Source: Streptomyces diastatochromogenes (lineage in GTDB: Bacteria; Actinomycetota; Actinomycetes; Streptomycetales; Streptomycetaceae). From it: DNA of 32,605 nt. Below the pieces are notes generated by a model that worked only from the letters and a program-made list of their open reading frames with translations, was not told the DNA's origin and searched no databases. Location: assembly GCA_001550305.1 (NCBI GenBank), contig LRTP01000588.1, forward strand, positions 1 through 32,605, in the 5' to 3' direction. Shown here in pieces: positions 14,842 through 23,159 of the stretch (positions within the stretch are counted from its first letter, which is position 1; every line of letters starts with the position of its first letter). The translations under genes were made by a program, and so were the position numbers.

Positions 14842-16275
14842 TCACACCGCGGACGGATCCACGTGCGCACGGACCTCGCGGGGCAGAAGCTCCACGGGCC
14901 AGTTCTGGTACGTGACGGGGCGAAGCCAGCGCTGGGCGGAGCCCGCGCCGATCGAGCCGTAGGTCGGCGAGGTCGTCGCGGGGTAGGGGCCGCCGTGGTG
15001 CAGGGCGCGGGTCACGCTGACGCCGGTCGGCCACCCGTTCCAGATGACCCGGCCGGCCAGGGAGCCGAGCCGGTCGACCAGGGATTCGGCGACGGCGTCG
15101 GCCGGCTCACCGTGAATCGTCGCGGTGAGGCTCGGCCCGAGGACGCGGGCGATCGCGCCGATCTCGGCCGGATCCCGGTATTCGATCACGACGGCCGCCG
15201 GCCCGAAGCACTCTTCGAGCGAACTGCCCCCGTCGGCGAGCACGGTCGCCGCGGGCACCGCGACCAGTGTGGGCGAGGTCCCCGCTCCGCCGGCCACGAC
15301 CCGCGCGCCAGGCAGGCCCGACAAGGACTTCGTGCCTTCGGCGAAGGCGTCGGTGATCCGGTCGGTCAGTAGTGTGACCGGCTCGATCTCGGCGACGGCA
15401 GCGCCTGCGGAGTCGAGGATGCCGGAACCCTCCGGTGCGATCAGCACACCCGGCTTGGTGCACAGCTGCCCCCCGCGGAAGGTGATGCTGGCGGCGAATC
15501 CGGCGGCGATCTCTTCGGCTCGTGCGGTGGCGGCAGCAGGGGTCACGAACACGGGGTTGAGGGAGCCGAGTTCGCCGTAGAAGGGGATCGGGTCCGGCCG
15601 GCTCGCCGCAATGTCGAACAGGGCCCGGCCGCCGGCGACCGAACCGGTGAACCCGCACGCCTTGATCCGGGGATCCCGCAAGGCGGCCACTCCCGGCTCC
15701 ACTCCCTGGATGTGGGCGAAGGTGCCCTCCGGGGCGCCCGCCTTCGCCAGCGCTCCGGACACGACCTCCGCTGTTCTGGCGCTGAGCCCGAGGTGGCCAG
15801 GGTTGGCCTTCACCACGACCGGGCAGCCCGCGGCCAGGGCCGAGGCGAAGTCGTTGCCCGCCACACTGAACGCGAAGGGGAAGTTGCTGGCGGTGAAGAC
15901 CAGTACGGGGCCCAGCGGGGTCATCGCCTGTACGAGCGAGGGGCGGGCGGCGACGGCGTAGTCCGCATCGGCGGGTTCGGCCAGCACCCGGAGGAGCTCA
16001 CCGGACTCGGCCGCCTGCGCAAGGTGTTCGAGCTGGAACACCGTGCGGTTCACCTCGGCGTCCAGCGCCGCCCGGGCTAGGTGGGATTCCGCCGCCGCCA
16101 GGTCGAGCAGTTCCGCCCTTTCCTCATCGATCGCGGTACCGACCGCACGCAGCCAAGACGCCCGCTCGCTGCCGGTGGAGTCGCGCAGTGCGGAGGCGGC
16201 CTCCTGCGCCGCCGAAAGGATGGCTTCAAGCTCGCCCGCGGTGGTATCCGCGCTGATCAAGGACGGGTTGTTCAC
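14842..16275 (-). CDS. Aldehyde dehydrogenase, ketoglutarate-semialdehyde type
   Basis: A 477-residue NAD(P)-dependent aldehyde dehydrogenase. Key residues are visible: N131 in TASNFPFAFSV, the cofactor region VVVKANPGH, E235 in PFYGELGSLNPVF and the nucleophile C272 in FRGGQLCTKPG. The FYGELGSLNPVF and GQ-CTKPG phrases and absence of a longer N-terminus are typical of alpha-ketoglutarate semialdehyde dehydrogenases, which finish hydroxyproline and sugar-acid breakdown by making 2-oxoglutarate. It starts at GTG 16275, with AGGGAG about 10 bases upstream. It heads the leftward operon and is divergent from the XRE-cupin regulator gene. The first 35 codons and the promoter are present a second time 183 bp upstream. 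Confidence 0.88.
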   Translation of the reverse strand: MNNPSLISADTTAGELEAILSAAQEAASALRDSTGSERASWLRAVGTAIDEERAELLDLAAAESHLARAALDAEVNRTVFQLEHLAQAAESGELLRVLAEPADADYAVAARPSLVQAMTPLGPVLVFTASNFPFAFSVAGNDFASALAAGCPVVVKANPGHLGLSARTAEVVSGALAKAGAPEGTFAHIQGVEPGVAALRDPRIKACGFTGSVAGGRALFDIAASRPDPIPFYGELGSLNPVFVTPAAATARAEEIAAGFAASITFRGGQLCTKPGVLIAPEGSGILDSAGAAVAEIEPVTLLTDRITDAFAEGTKSLSGLPGARVVAGGAGTSPTLVAVPAATVLADGGSSLEECFGPAAVVIEYRDPAEIGAIARVLGPSLTATIHGEPADAVAESLVDRLGSLAGRVIWNGWPTGVSVTRALHHGGPYPATTSPTYGSIGAGSAQRWLRPVTYQNWPVELLPREVRAHVDPSAV

Positions 16276-16287
16276 GGGACAGGCTCC

Positions 16288-16458
16288 CTAGCGACGTCGC
16301 AACAAACCGTTGACAGAATGAAAATCTTCACTACGTTGTGCCCATGAGTCAAGGCCGGTGGAGTCGCGCAGTGCGGAGGCGGCCTCCTGCGCCGCCGAAA
16401 GGATGGCTTCAAGCTCGCCCGCGGTGGCGTCCGCGCTGACCAAGGACGGGTTGTTCAC
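16288..16458 (-). pseudogene. Truncated extra dehydrogenase start created by the duplication
   Basis: GTG 16458 with the same SD as the full gene opens 35 codons of aldehyde dehydrogenase (MNNPSLVSADATAGELEAI onward). It then crosses the duplication junction into 21 unrelated codons and a TAG at 16288. The stop is 10 bases before the real start at 16275. It has no catalytic part. Its main effect may be as a leader peptide that delivers ribosomes to the real start. Confidence 0.8.
16310..16344 (+). promoter_or_regulatory. Duplicated copy of the regulator promoter
   Basis: TTGACA (16310-16315), 16 bases, TACGTT (16332-16337), then an ATG at 16344. The following frame has only 31 codons (stop at 16437-16439) and no HTH, so this copy drives nothing recognisable, unless transcripts read through into the true regulator gene. 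Confidence 0.6.
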
Positions 16459-16492
16459 GGGACAGGCTCCCTAGCGACGTCGCAACAAACCG

Positions 16493-16527
16493 TTGACAGA
16501 ATGAAAATCCTCACTAGGTTGTGCCCA
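16493..16527 (+). promoter_or_regulatory. Leaderless promoter of the XRE-cupin regulator
   Basis: TTGACA at 16493-16498 and TAGGTT at 16515-16520 are separated by 16 bases. The predicted initiation point, about 7 bases after the -10, coincides with the ATG at 16527, so the message would be leaderless. No good SD is present. The perfect palindrome GCGACGTCGC at 16474-16483 (also 16291-16300) is a candidate operator shared with the divergent operon. Confidence 0.65.
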
Positions 16528-17135
16528 TGAGTGAAGCAGCGAAGCCTCGGTCGAGCGACGGTCCAACGATCGCCCCCATGGTTGCCGCCATCGGTGAGAC
16601 GGTGCGGTCCATACGCCGGGAACGCACGCTGACACTGGAGCAGCTTGCTGAAGCCAGCGGTCTTTCGGCGGGTGTGATCAGCCAGCTCGAGCGCGGAATC
16701 GGCAACCCCGCTTTCGCAACCCTGGTTCAGCTGGCGCACGCCCTGGACGTTCCCGTGGGCCGACTCCTGCTGCGCATCGAGGACAACAAGTCGCCAATCG
16801 TCCGCAAGGCGGAACGCCGTCGGGTGGACGGGCACGGCCTGGCGACCGCCGCGGCCACCTACGAACTGCTCACGCCCGACCTGTCCGGCGCCCTCGAAGC
16901 CACCTGGGTGACTTCGCAACCCGGCCACGACACCAGTAAGACGCCGTTCACCCACAACGGAGAAGAGTTCGGGATCGTCATCTCGGGCAGTCTCGACGTG
17001 TTCATCGACGGCGTGCGTCACCATCTCGAAGCGGGCGACTCCATCCGCTATTCCTCAACGATTCCGCACTGGTACGTCAACCCCGGCGACGAGCCGGCGC
17101 ACTGCATCTGGGTTTCCACGCCGCCGACCTGGTAG
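16527..17135 (+). CDS. XRE-family regulator with C-terminal cupin domain
   Basis: A 202-residue two-domain regulator. Residues about 18-72 form an XRE HTH: ETVRSIRRERTLTLEQLAEA, SGLSAGVISQLERG, NPAFATLVQLAHALDVPVGR. The C-terminal 80 residues form a cupin: HNGEEFGIVISGSLDVFIDG, HHLEAGDSIRYSSTIPHWYV, which often senses a small-molecule effector. Proteins of this form frequently control adjacent catabolic operons. It is divergent from the dehydrogenase operon and 70 bases upstream of the transporter, so it is well placed to control both arms. The ATG at 16527 is preferred over TTG 16521 because the promoter geometry predicts transcription starting at this A. Effector unknown. Confidence 0.9.
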   Translation: MSEAAKPRSSDGPTIAPMVAAIGETVRSIRRERTLTLEQLAEASGLSAGVISQLERGIGNPAFATLVQLAHALDVPVGRLLLRIEDNKSPIVRKAERRRVDGHGLATAAATYELLTPDLSGALEATWVTSQPGHDTSKTPFTHNGEEFGIVISGSLDVFIDGVRHHLEAGDSIRYSSTIPHWYVNPGDEPAHCIWVSTPPTW

Positions 17136-17205
17136 TCACAGCGGCGCTCCCCTTCCCCTATGTCCGACGGTCCGCACTCGTGGCGGCCGTCCGGAAGGCG
17201 CAGCC

Positions 17206-18537
17206 ATGTCCACACTTCCCGAAAAGGCGCCCAGCGCCGCCGATTTCACCAACGAAACACCGGCCAGAGAATCCAGGGATCGTCCTTTGACGATGCGCCG
17301 CGCGATGCTTGGCCTGGGTCTCGGCAACACCCTCGAGTGGTACGACTGGCAGATCTTCGGCCTCCTAGCGGTCACCATCGGCCCGCACTTCTTCCGCAAC
17401 GAGAGCTCTGTCGACGCGACACTGAGCACCTTGTCGATCTTCGCCGTCGGTTTCGCGATGCGGCCAATCGGCGGAATTGTGCTCGGTGGTGTCGCCGACC
17501 GCATAGGCCGCCGCAGGGTGATGCTTCTGTCAGTGGCGATGATGGCACTGACGACTTTGGTCATCGGGGTGATACCCGACGCCAGCACCATAGGTGTGGC
17601 GGCACCGCTGATCCTGCTCGTCTGCCGCCTGCTGCAAGGAATTTCCACCGGCGTAGAAGCACCGCTGTCCACGGCGTACGGTGCGGAGGTCATGCCGAAA
17701 GGCCGGTCGGGCACGGCCGCCGGTGTCATCAGCTTCTTTGTCAACTTCGGCATTTTGCTCGCCTCGCTGATCAACTACGTGTTGGGGCTAACGCTGGGCG
17801 ATGCGTTGATGGGTGACTGGGGTTGGCGCATCCCGTTCTGGGTCGGCGCCGTGATGGGCCTTGCCGTGTTCTGGCTGCGCCGTTCCCTGCCCGAAACCCT
17901 GCACGAGGACGACCCCGAATACGTCGGCTCCACCTCGAAGGTCTGGGGCTCGGTATTCACCCGGTGGCGGAGCCTGCTGGCGATCATCTTCGTGGTCGGC
18001 GCTGCGCAGGCGTTCAACTACGGGTGGAACGTGGGCCTGCCGACCCTTGCGCGTACCAAATTCCACGAGGACCCGACGACCGTCTTCGGCATCACCACCG
18101 TGCTGGCGCTGATCATGATGGGCGGCTCGCTCCTCGTCGGACCGCTCGCGGACCGATGGGCCCTGTCCCGGGTGTTCCTCGGTGGACGGATCCTGATGAT
18201 CCCCGCGGTCTTCCTGATCCTGCTCTACATGCACAAGAGCATCACCACCTTCACCGTCGTGCTCCTGGTGGGCGCGCCGGTACTGCTGATCAACATGACC
18301 CTCTACGTCCTGGTGAGCACCTCGTTGATGCCCAAGGGAGTCCGGGCCGCCGGCGGCGGACTCGGTTACGGCATCGGGGTCGCTGCGTTCGGTGGCACTG
18401 CTTCCTATCTCGTGGTCTGGCTCGCCGACGCGGGGCTGAGCCGGCTGTTCCCCGTCTACATGGCCGTTCTCGCGGCCCTGAGCATCGCCTTCTACGTGTG
18501 GGCGAAGAAAACTGAAGGAGTGTCCCTCGGTGAGTGA
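17206..18537 (+). CDS. MFS transporter, metabolite:H+ symporter type
   Basis: A 443-residue major facilitator protein with about 12 hydrophobic segments and a 25-residue hydrophilic N-terminus. GLGLGNTLEWYDWQIFGLLA is the TM1 signature of the metabolite:proton symporter subfamily (ShiA, ProP and KgtP-like). The loop 2-3 motif is GGVADRIGRRRVML and LLQGISTGVEAPLSTAYGAE lies in TM4. The equivalent loop in the second half is GPLADRWALSRVFLGG. GGAAGG-like GGAAGG/CGGAAGGCG lies about 8 bases before the ATG. It probably imports the substrate of the cluster, likely an organic acid or zwitterion. Its stop overlaps the next gene by 8 bases. Substrate not determinable. Confidence 0.9.
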   Translation: MSTLPEKAPSAADFTNETPARESRDRPLTMRRAMLGLGLGNTLEWYDWQIFGLLAVTIGPHFFRNESSVDATLSTLSIFAVGFAMRPIGGIVLGGVADRIGRRRVMLLSVAMMALTTLVIGVIPDASTIGVAAPLILLVCRLLQGISTGVEAPLSTAYGAEVMPKGRSGTAAGVISFFVNFGILLASLINYVLGLTLGDALMGDWGWRIPFWVGAVMGLAVFWLRRSLPETLHEDDPEYVGSTSKVWGSVFTRWRSLLAIIFVVGAAQAFNYGWNVGLPTLARTKFHEDPTTVFGITTVLALIMMGGSLLVGPLADRWALSRVFLGGRILMIPAVFLILLYMHKSITTFTVVLLVGAPVLLINMTLYVLVSTSLMPKGVRAAGGGLGYGIGVAAFGGTASYLVVWLADAGLSRLFPVYMAVLAALSIAFYVWAKKTEGVSLGE

Positions 18538-19894
18538 TCTTCGAGTCGCGCCCGGCTCACTGGACTGTGAGATCGTCGCCAAGTCCGACGTCGTCGTCGT
18601 CGGTGGTGGCCCGGCCGGTGTGTCCGCCGCCGTGACCGCAGCCCGCAGCGGAGCCTCGGTCACCCTGCTGGAGCGCTACCCGGCGCTCGGCGGCCTGGCC
18701 TCGGGCGGCATGGTGCTCGTGCTGGACGACATGATCAACGGTCAGGAGATCACCGTCTCCGGAATCGTGGCGGAGTACGTCGAGCGGATGACCGCGATGG
18801 AGCTGGCGGTGGTGCCGCCCGAGGAGGACCGTTACGCCTCGACGGAGATGTGGAACAAGTGGGGCCGCTACGGCGTCTTCGACTTCCACCAGTCGCAGAA
18901 CCCGAAGCCCATCTGCTACTCGGTCGCGTTCGACCCCGACGCATGGAAGAGGGTGTCCAACGACCTGGTGCGCGAAGCAGGCGTGAATCTGCGGCTGCAC
19001 AGCTGGTTCTCGCGGCCGATCGTCGAGGACGGGACGATGCGCGGAGTGATCGCGGAGACGAAGGAAGGTCCGCAGGCGATCCTGGGCGACGTCGTCATCG
19101 ACACCACCGGCGACATCGACGTGGCGTCCCGTGCGGGTGCCTCCTACGTCAAGGATTCCTATCTGACCACGCTCGTCTTCCGCCTCGGCGGGGTCGACAC
19201 GGCGCAGGCCGAGCGGTTCGAACAGGCCGATCCGAAGGCGGCCCGCCTGATCAATAAGAAGATCAAGCGGGTACTGGGCGGAGCCTGGGAGCTGTGGTGG
19301 CTCAAGACCCCGGTCCCTGGCGTGGTGTGGTGCAACGCACCGCACATGACCGGTTACGACGGTACGGACCCGGTGTCGATGACCGCGGCCGAGTTCGCGG
19401 CACGGGACCGTATCGCGGAGGCCGTCGCCCTGTGCCGGGAGACACTGCCGGGCTTCGAGAACGCCTACATTGTGGATGTGGCGGAACAGATGGGCGTGCG
19501 GCAGACCCGACTGCTTCAGGGCGAGTACGTGGTCACCGCCGAGGATGTCCACTCGCGGAGGCACTTCGCCGACTCGGTGGCACGCGGACGGGACTACTAC
19601 ACGCCCTACCGTGCCCTCCTACCGAAGGAGGTCGACCAGTTGCTGGTGGCCGGACGGCACTATTCCGCGACCCCGCAGGCGCAGAAGATGTCCCGGGAGA
19701 TTCCGCCGTGCATGGCGATGGGCCAGGCCGCAGGCGTGGCGGCGGCCTTGGCGGTCAACGGCGGCTGCACGGTGCGGGAGGTTCCCGCACCAGAGATCCA
19801 GGCAGTGATGCGCAAGTTCGGGGCGGACCCGGGCGACCAGCCGAGCGCGAACGCGATGGACGTCACTGCATCGAACGAAGGAACGGCCGTATGA
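18530..19894 (+). CDS. FAD-dependent oxidoreductase (FAD_oxidored family)
   Basis: A 454-residue flavoprotein. The FAD Rossmann fold begins at residue 20 with SDVVVVGGGPAGVSAAVTAA, followed by VTLLERYPALGGLASGGMV. A middle segment, GDVVIDTTGDIDVASRAGA, is the ATGD-type second FAD motif. The C-terminal block PYRALLPKEVDQLLVAGRHY and SREIPPCMAMGQAAGVAAALA closes the FAD site. These features match the FAD_oxidored family (PF12831), whose members oxidise diverse small molecules. GTG 18530 has AAGGAG about 9 bases upstream and overlaps the transporter stop; its own TGA overlaps the next ATG (ATGA). It probably performs the first oxidation in the pathway. No signal peptide or membrane helix is seen, so it is cytoplasmic. 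Confidence 0.87.
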   Translation: MSDLRVAPGSLDCEIVAKSDVVVVGGGPAGVSAAVTAARSGASVTLLERYPALGGLASGGMVLVLDDMINGQEITVSGIVAEYVERMTAMELAVVPPEEDRYASTEMWNKWGRYGVFDFHQSQNPKPICYSVAFDPDAWKRVSNDLVREAGVNLRLHSWFSRPIVEDGTMRGVIAETKEGPQAILGDVVIDTTGDIDVASRAGASYVKDSYLTTLVFRLGGVDTAQAERFEQADPKAARLINKKIKRVLGGAWELWWLKTPVPGVVWCNAPHMTGYDGTDPVSMTAAEFAARDRIAEAVALCRETLPGFENAYIVDVAEQMGVRQTRLLQGEYVVTAEDVHSRRHFADSVARGRDYYTPYRALLPKEVDQLLVAGRHYSATPQAQKMSREIPPCMAMGQAAGVAAALAVNGGCTVREVPAPEIQAVMRKFGADPGDQPSANAMDVTASNEGTAV

Positions 19895-21069
19895 AGGCGC
19901 TTGAAGGCATAACCGTCGTCGACTTCACCCAGGTGTTCATGGGTCCCTCGGCCACGCAGCTGCTCGGTGACTACGGCGCGGACGTCATCAAGATCGAGCG
20001 CCCGAAGGTCGGCGACCTCTCCCGGTCGTCCGTCGTGGACCCGTCCGGCCTGGACAACCCGATCTTCTACTCCATCAACCGGAACAAGCGCAGCATCAGC
20101 ATCGACACGCGCGGCGAGGAGGGCAAACAGGTCGTCCTCGACCTGATCCGTGACGCCGACGTGGTGGTCAGCAACTTCCGGGCCGGGGTGATGGACCGCA
20201 TCGGGTTCGGGTACGAGGCGATGAAGGCGATCAACCCGCGTCTGATCTGGGCGTCCGGAACAGGCTTCGGCGAGAGCGGCCCGTATGCGCACAAGGGTGG
20301 GCAGGATGTGCTGCTGCAGGCCCTTTCGGGGGTGATGTGGCGTCGGCAGAGCGAGGACGTCCCGCTGAGCATCTACCCGACGACGTTGTGCGACTACACC
20401 ACCGGGATGCATCTCCTCCAGGGAATCCTGCTGGCACTGATCGCGCGCGAACGGACCGGCGAAGGCCAGCGCGTCGACGTCCGCATGTTCGACTCCATGC
20501 TCCACATGCAGATGCAGGAGGCCGCAACCCACCTCAACCGCGGGACGGAGATCAACTGGGCGGCCATGCCACTCTCCGGGGTCTTCGCGACCACCGACGG
20601 CGCGGTGTGCATGGTCGGCGCCTTCAAGCGGGAGCCCCTGCGCGACATCTGTGCCGCGCTGGACCTCCCCGACGCGCTGTGGCAGCGTGCGGACCTCCAG
20701 GATCCGCCGGGGCACATGGCGGCCAAGGCGGAGCTGCAGGAACTCTTCCGCAACAGGTTCGCCACCAACACCACCGCCTACTGGGTGCGACGGCTCGAGG
20801 AACAGGACCTCCTCTCCGCCCCCGTGCTGACCATGGCCGATGCCTTGGCCGGCGAGCAGGCGGCCGTCAACAACTTGGTCATCAAGATGGAACACCCCGG
20901 CGAAGGCGTCGTGCAGGTGCTCAACTCCCCCATCAGCCTGTCCGCGACCCCGGCCACGGTGGAGCGCCGTGCGCCGCAGCTCGGCGAGAACACCGCCGAA
21001 CTGCTGGCCGAGCACGGGTACGACGAGGCGCGGATCGCACAGCTGCGCGAGAACGGAACAGTGTCATGA
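19891..21069 (+). CDS. Class III CoA-transferase (CaiB/BaiF family)
   Basis: A 392-residue family III CoA-transferase, which moves CoA between carboxylic acids through an aspartyl-anhydride intermediate. The N-terminus LEGITVVDFTQVFMGPSATQ and LLGDYGADVIKIERP is diagnostic. The predicted nucleophile is D168 in YPTTLCDYTTGMHLLQGILL, close to the position known for formyl-CoA transferase. FYSINRNKRSISIDT and WASGTGFGESGPY complete the signature, and the length is normal. It likely activates the imported or oxidised acid to its CoA ester for the hydratase encoded next. The start overlaps the FAD gene by ATGA and the end overlaps the hydratase by ATGA, so all three are translationally coupled. 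Confidence 0.92.
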   Translation: MKALEGITVVDFTQVFMGPSATQLLGDYGADVIKIERPKVGDLSRSSVVDPSGLDNPIFYSINRNKRSISIDTRGEEGKQVVLDLIRDADVVVSNFRAGVMDRIGFGYEAMKAINPRLIWASGTGFGESGPYAHKGGQDVLLQALSGVMWRRQSEDVPLSIYPTTLCDYTTGMHLLQGILLALIARERTGEGQRVDVRMFDSMLHMQMQEAATHLNRGTEINWAAMPLSGVFATTDGAVCMVGAFKREPLRDICAALDLPDALWQRADLQDPPGHMAAKAELQELFRNRFATNTTAYWVRRLEEQDLLSAPVLTMADALAGEQAAVNNLVIKMEHPGEGVVQVLNSPISLSATPATVERRAPQLGENTAELLAEHGYDEARIAQLRENGTVS

Positions 21070-21851
21070 CCGATGAAGTCCGGTTCGAGATCAAAGACTT
21101 CGTCGCCTACGTGACAATCGACCGGCCGGCGGTGTTGAACGCCGTCGACGGACCGACCACCGACCGGCTCAACGGGATCTGGGCGGAGATCGAGGCCTCG
21201 TCCGAGGTGCGGTGCGTGGTGGTCACCGGCGCCGGTGACCGCGCGTTCTGCGTCGGCGCGGACATGTCCCAGAAAGCGATCGACAAGACCGGCCTCGAGT
21301 ACTGGTCGCAGCTCGATCCGAACGGGTTCGGCGGGCTGAGCCTGCGCACGACGCTGGACGTGCCGGTGATCGCGAGGGTCAACGGCTACGCGGTCGGCGG
21401 TGGGATGGAGATGGTCCTGGGCTGTGACATCGTCATCGCCGCGGACACCGCCAAGTTCGGACTGACCGAGCCGCGTGTCGGCCGGCTGCCGCTCGACGGC
21501 GGCATGGTGCTGCTGCAGCGCAAGATCGCGCACAACGCGGCCATGGGCCTACTGCTCACCGGTAAGCGAGTCCCCGCGAGCGAGCTGTACCGCCTCGGCC
21601 TGGTCAACGAGGTCGTCCCCGACACCGAACTCGACGACGCAGTGCAGCGCTGGGTGGACGACGTACTGGCCTGTTCGCCGTCATCGGTTCGGGCGATCAA
21701 GCAACTGGCCACCCGTACCGCGCAGCTCAGTGCCCGCGAGGCCCGGGACGCACGCCTGCCCGCCGTGATGGCCGCCCTCGACAGCGAGGACAGCAAAGAG
21801 GGAGTGCTGGCCTTCCAGGAGAAGCGCGCGCCCGTGTGGACGGGACGCTGA
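21066..21851 (+). CDS. Enoyl-CoA hydratase/isomerase family protein
   Basis: A 261-residue crotonase-fold protein. VTIDRPAVLNAVDGPTTDRL is the N-terminal signature and AFCVGADMSQ is the first oxyanion-hole element. GYAVGGGMEMVLGCDIVIAA contains the first catalytic glutamate, and FGLTEPRVGRLPLDGG contains the second, so hydratase chemistry is plausible. The usual GAGG after the second motif is LDGG. The C-terminus (AFQEKRAPVWTGR) matches the canonical FxEKRxPxWxGR ending. It begins by ATGA overlap with the CoA-transferase and ends the rightward operon. It probably hydrates an alpha,beta-unsaturated acyl-CoA made by the preceding enzymes. Confidence 0.92.
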   Translation: MTDEVRFEIKDFVAYVTIDRPAVLNAVDGPTTDRLNGIWAEIEASSEVRCVVVTGAGDRAFCVGADMSQKAIDKTGLEYWSQLDPNGFGGLSLRTTLDVPVIARVNGYAVGGGMEMVLGCDIVIAADTAKFGLTEPRVGRLPLDGGMVLLQRKIAHNAAMGLLLTGKRVPASELYRLGLVNEVVPDTELDDAVQRWVDDVLACSPSSVRAIKQLATRTAQLSAREARDARLPAVMAALDSEDSKEGVLAFQEKRAPVWTGR

Positions 21852-22165
21852 GGACGGCGCTCGACGAGGGAGCCCGGGTCCGATCGCGCCGCTGATTAGC
21901 AAGCGGGAGCGGCCGACCCGGGCGTCGGATCCGGACGGCCTTCGACCGGGTGGGAATTCTGAATCCCGGCAAGGATTTCCGGCCGGCGAGTCGATGGTTC
22001 CGGTGCGTCTGGTTCGGGCGAGCGCCGGGGCTGTGCGGTAGATCCCAGTGCGCATCCCCGCGCGCCCGTGCAGCCTGGCCGGGCTGCCGCCGTACGGGCG
22101 GTCTAACGAGGTTGTGCTCGATTGAGGTCGGGGTGTGCTGGCCTGGCGGTTTGGCTGGTCGGTGA
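21852..22165. other. Gene-free interval between hydratase and transposase
   Basis: No gene was seen. A possible operon terminator lies at 21872-21923. The right part probably includes the terminus of the IS5-type element, but its inverted repeat was not identified. Confidence 0.5.
21872..21923 (+). terminator. Possible terminator of the rightward operon
   Basis: GCCCGGGTC (21872-21880) is complementary to GACCCGGGC (21915-21923), with a partly pairing GCCGCT/AGCGGC inside the long loop. It lies about 20 bases after the hydratase stop. Confidence 0.4.
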
Positions 22166-23089
22166 TCACCTCTCGGCGGCGCGATCGGAGACCAGGCCAG
22201 CCACGGCGGAGTAGATCTCGTCGAAGTACTCGCGGCGGCCGACATACCGCTGGAGGGGGCGCCATTGCTTGTGCTCGGCATTGGCGTGCTCGACGCAGAT
22301 CCGTTCCGAGGACTGCTGATGGCGAGCCGCCTCCCAAGCAGTAACATCCTCCGCCGGGGCATCCTTCTTCGGTTTGAGCGGCGGGGCCTGGACCTGGTCG
22401 GGGAACTGCTTGGCCAGTCCCCGGTAGCCCGCGTCGACCTTGGCCTTGACCTGCGGGTACCGCTCAAGCAGGTCGCAGATCCCCTCGGCCTTCACAGCCG
22501 TCTGGTCGTGCATCCGGCCAGGCCGGCACGCCCCGGCCCACAGGGTGCGGCCCTGCTCGTCGGTGACGACGGTGGCCTTCTTGGTGTTCTGCCGCATCTT
22601 CCCCGAGACGAAGGCGCGACGGCCGGGCTTACTCGCCCGCGGACGGCGTACCCGGACCTCCGTGCCGTCCAGTCGCAGCTCAACGCCCTCGGCCGCGGTG
22701 TAGGCGAAGACATCTGCCAGCGTGCGAAGCCGCAGGCCAGGGCAACCCGGCACGGCGAAACCCCGGTTGGCGAGCAGCGGCCGGATCTCGTGGACAGCCC
22801 GGGTGATCGTGGAGCGGTCCACGCCGTAGAGCACGGCCACGGCTACGTGCGGAAGCTGGAAGCGCAGGACGACCAAGGTGGCGATGACCCGGTCGGTGAA
22901 CACCAACTGGTGGTTCGGTCCTGCACCGGCGGCGCGCATGCGCTCGTGGCCTCGGCGATCATGCAGTCGCCCCTCTTCTGAGGCCATCCAGGCGTCGGCC
23001 AACTCACCGATCAACGAACCGAGCCGACGGCGTCGAAGGCCGGTGAAGACAGGATGGGACAAGCCCGTGCGGCCAAGGTATTGCGTCAC
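22166..23089 (-). CDS. IS5-family transposase, HARBI1-like DDE_Tnp_4
   Basis: A 307-residue transposase. The N-terminal HTH module reads NHQLVFTDRVIATLVVLRFQ and LYGVDRSTITRAVHEIRPLL. The DDE domain has the first aspartate in VELRLDGTEVRV, the second in VKAKVDAGYRGLAKQFP and a glutamate in VEHANAEHKQWRPLQRY. No frame interruption is visible, so it may be functional. The GTG at 23089 is preferred, with AGGTG about 7 bases upstream; the open frame further upstream lacks resemblance. The flanking inverted repeats were not resolved. It sits just downstream of the catabolic island and may mark its right boundary. Confidence 0.85.
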   Translation of the reverse strand: MTQYLGRTGLSHPVFTGLRRRRLGSLIGELADAWMASEEGRLHDRRGHERMRAAGAGPNHQLVFTDRVIATLVVLRFQLPHVAVAVLYGVDRSTITRAVHEIRPLLANRGFAVPGCPGLRLRTLADVFAYTAAEGVELRLDGTEVRVRRPRASKPGRRAFVSGKMRQNTKKATVVTDEQGRTLWAGACRPGRMHDQTAVKAEGICDLLERYPQVKAKVDAGYRGLAKQFPDQVQAPPLKPKKDAPAEDVTAWEAARHQQSSERICVEHANAEHKQWRPLQRYVGRREYFDEIYSAVAGLVSDRAAER

Positions 23090-23159
23090 AACAACACCTA
23101 ACCGGCGCGGCCTTCTCCATGTCACCTCCGCAGGAACGATCGGCGGGCGCCTAGACCCG

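Larger units (their letters stand above)
16171..16536. repeat. 183-bp tandem duplication of the divergent promoter region
   Basis: Copy 1 is 16171-16353 and copy 2 is 16354-16536; they differ at about six positions (roughly 97 percent identical). Each contains the first 35 codons and SD of the aldehyde dehydrogenase gene, a GCGACGTCGC palindrome, the TTGACA promoter and the first codons of the regulator. As a result only copy 1 joins a complete dehydrogenase gene and only copy 2 joins a complete regulator gene. Confidence 0.95.

Noticed and set aside
13864..15372. A 502-codon rightward open frame opposite the DapA-like and dehydrogenase genes
   Set aside because: It is a GC-bias shadow: the opposite strand encodes two well-recognised enzymes with all catalytic residues, and this frame shows no family features.
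18557..19564. Long leftward frame opposite the FAD oxidoreductase
   Set aside because: Histidine- and valine-rich shadow of a well-supported gene, with no family features.
19294..19890. Rightward extension in front of the CoA-transferase start
   Set aside because: It overlaps the FAD oxidoreductase in another frame and has no resemblance to the family; the ATGA overlap gives a clear start at 19891.
20337..21065. Rightward extension in front of the enoyl-CoA hydratase start
   Set aside because: It is a shadow of the CoA-transferase gene; the ATGA overlap gives the true start at 21066.
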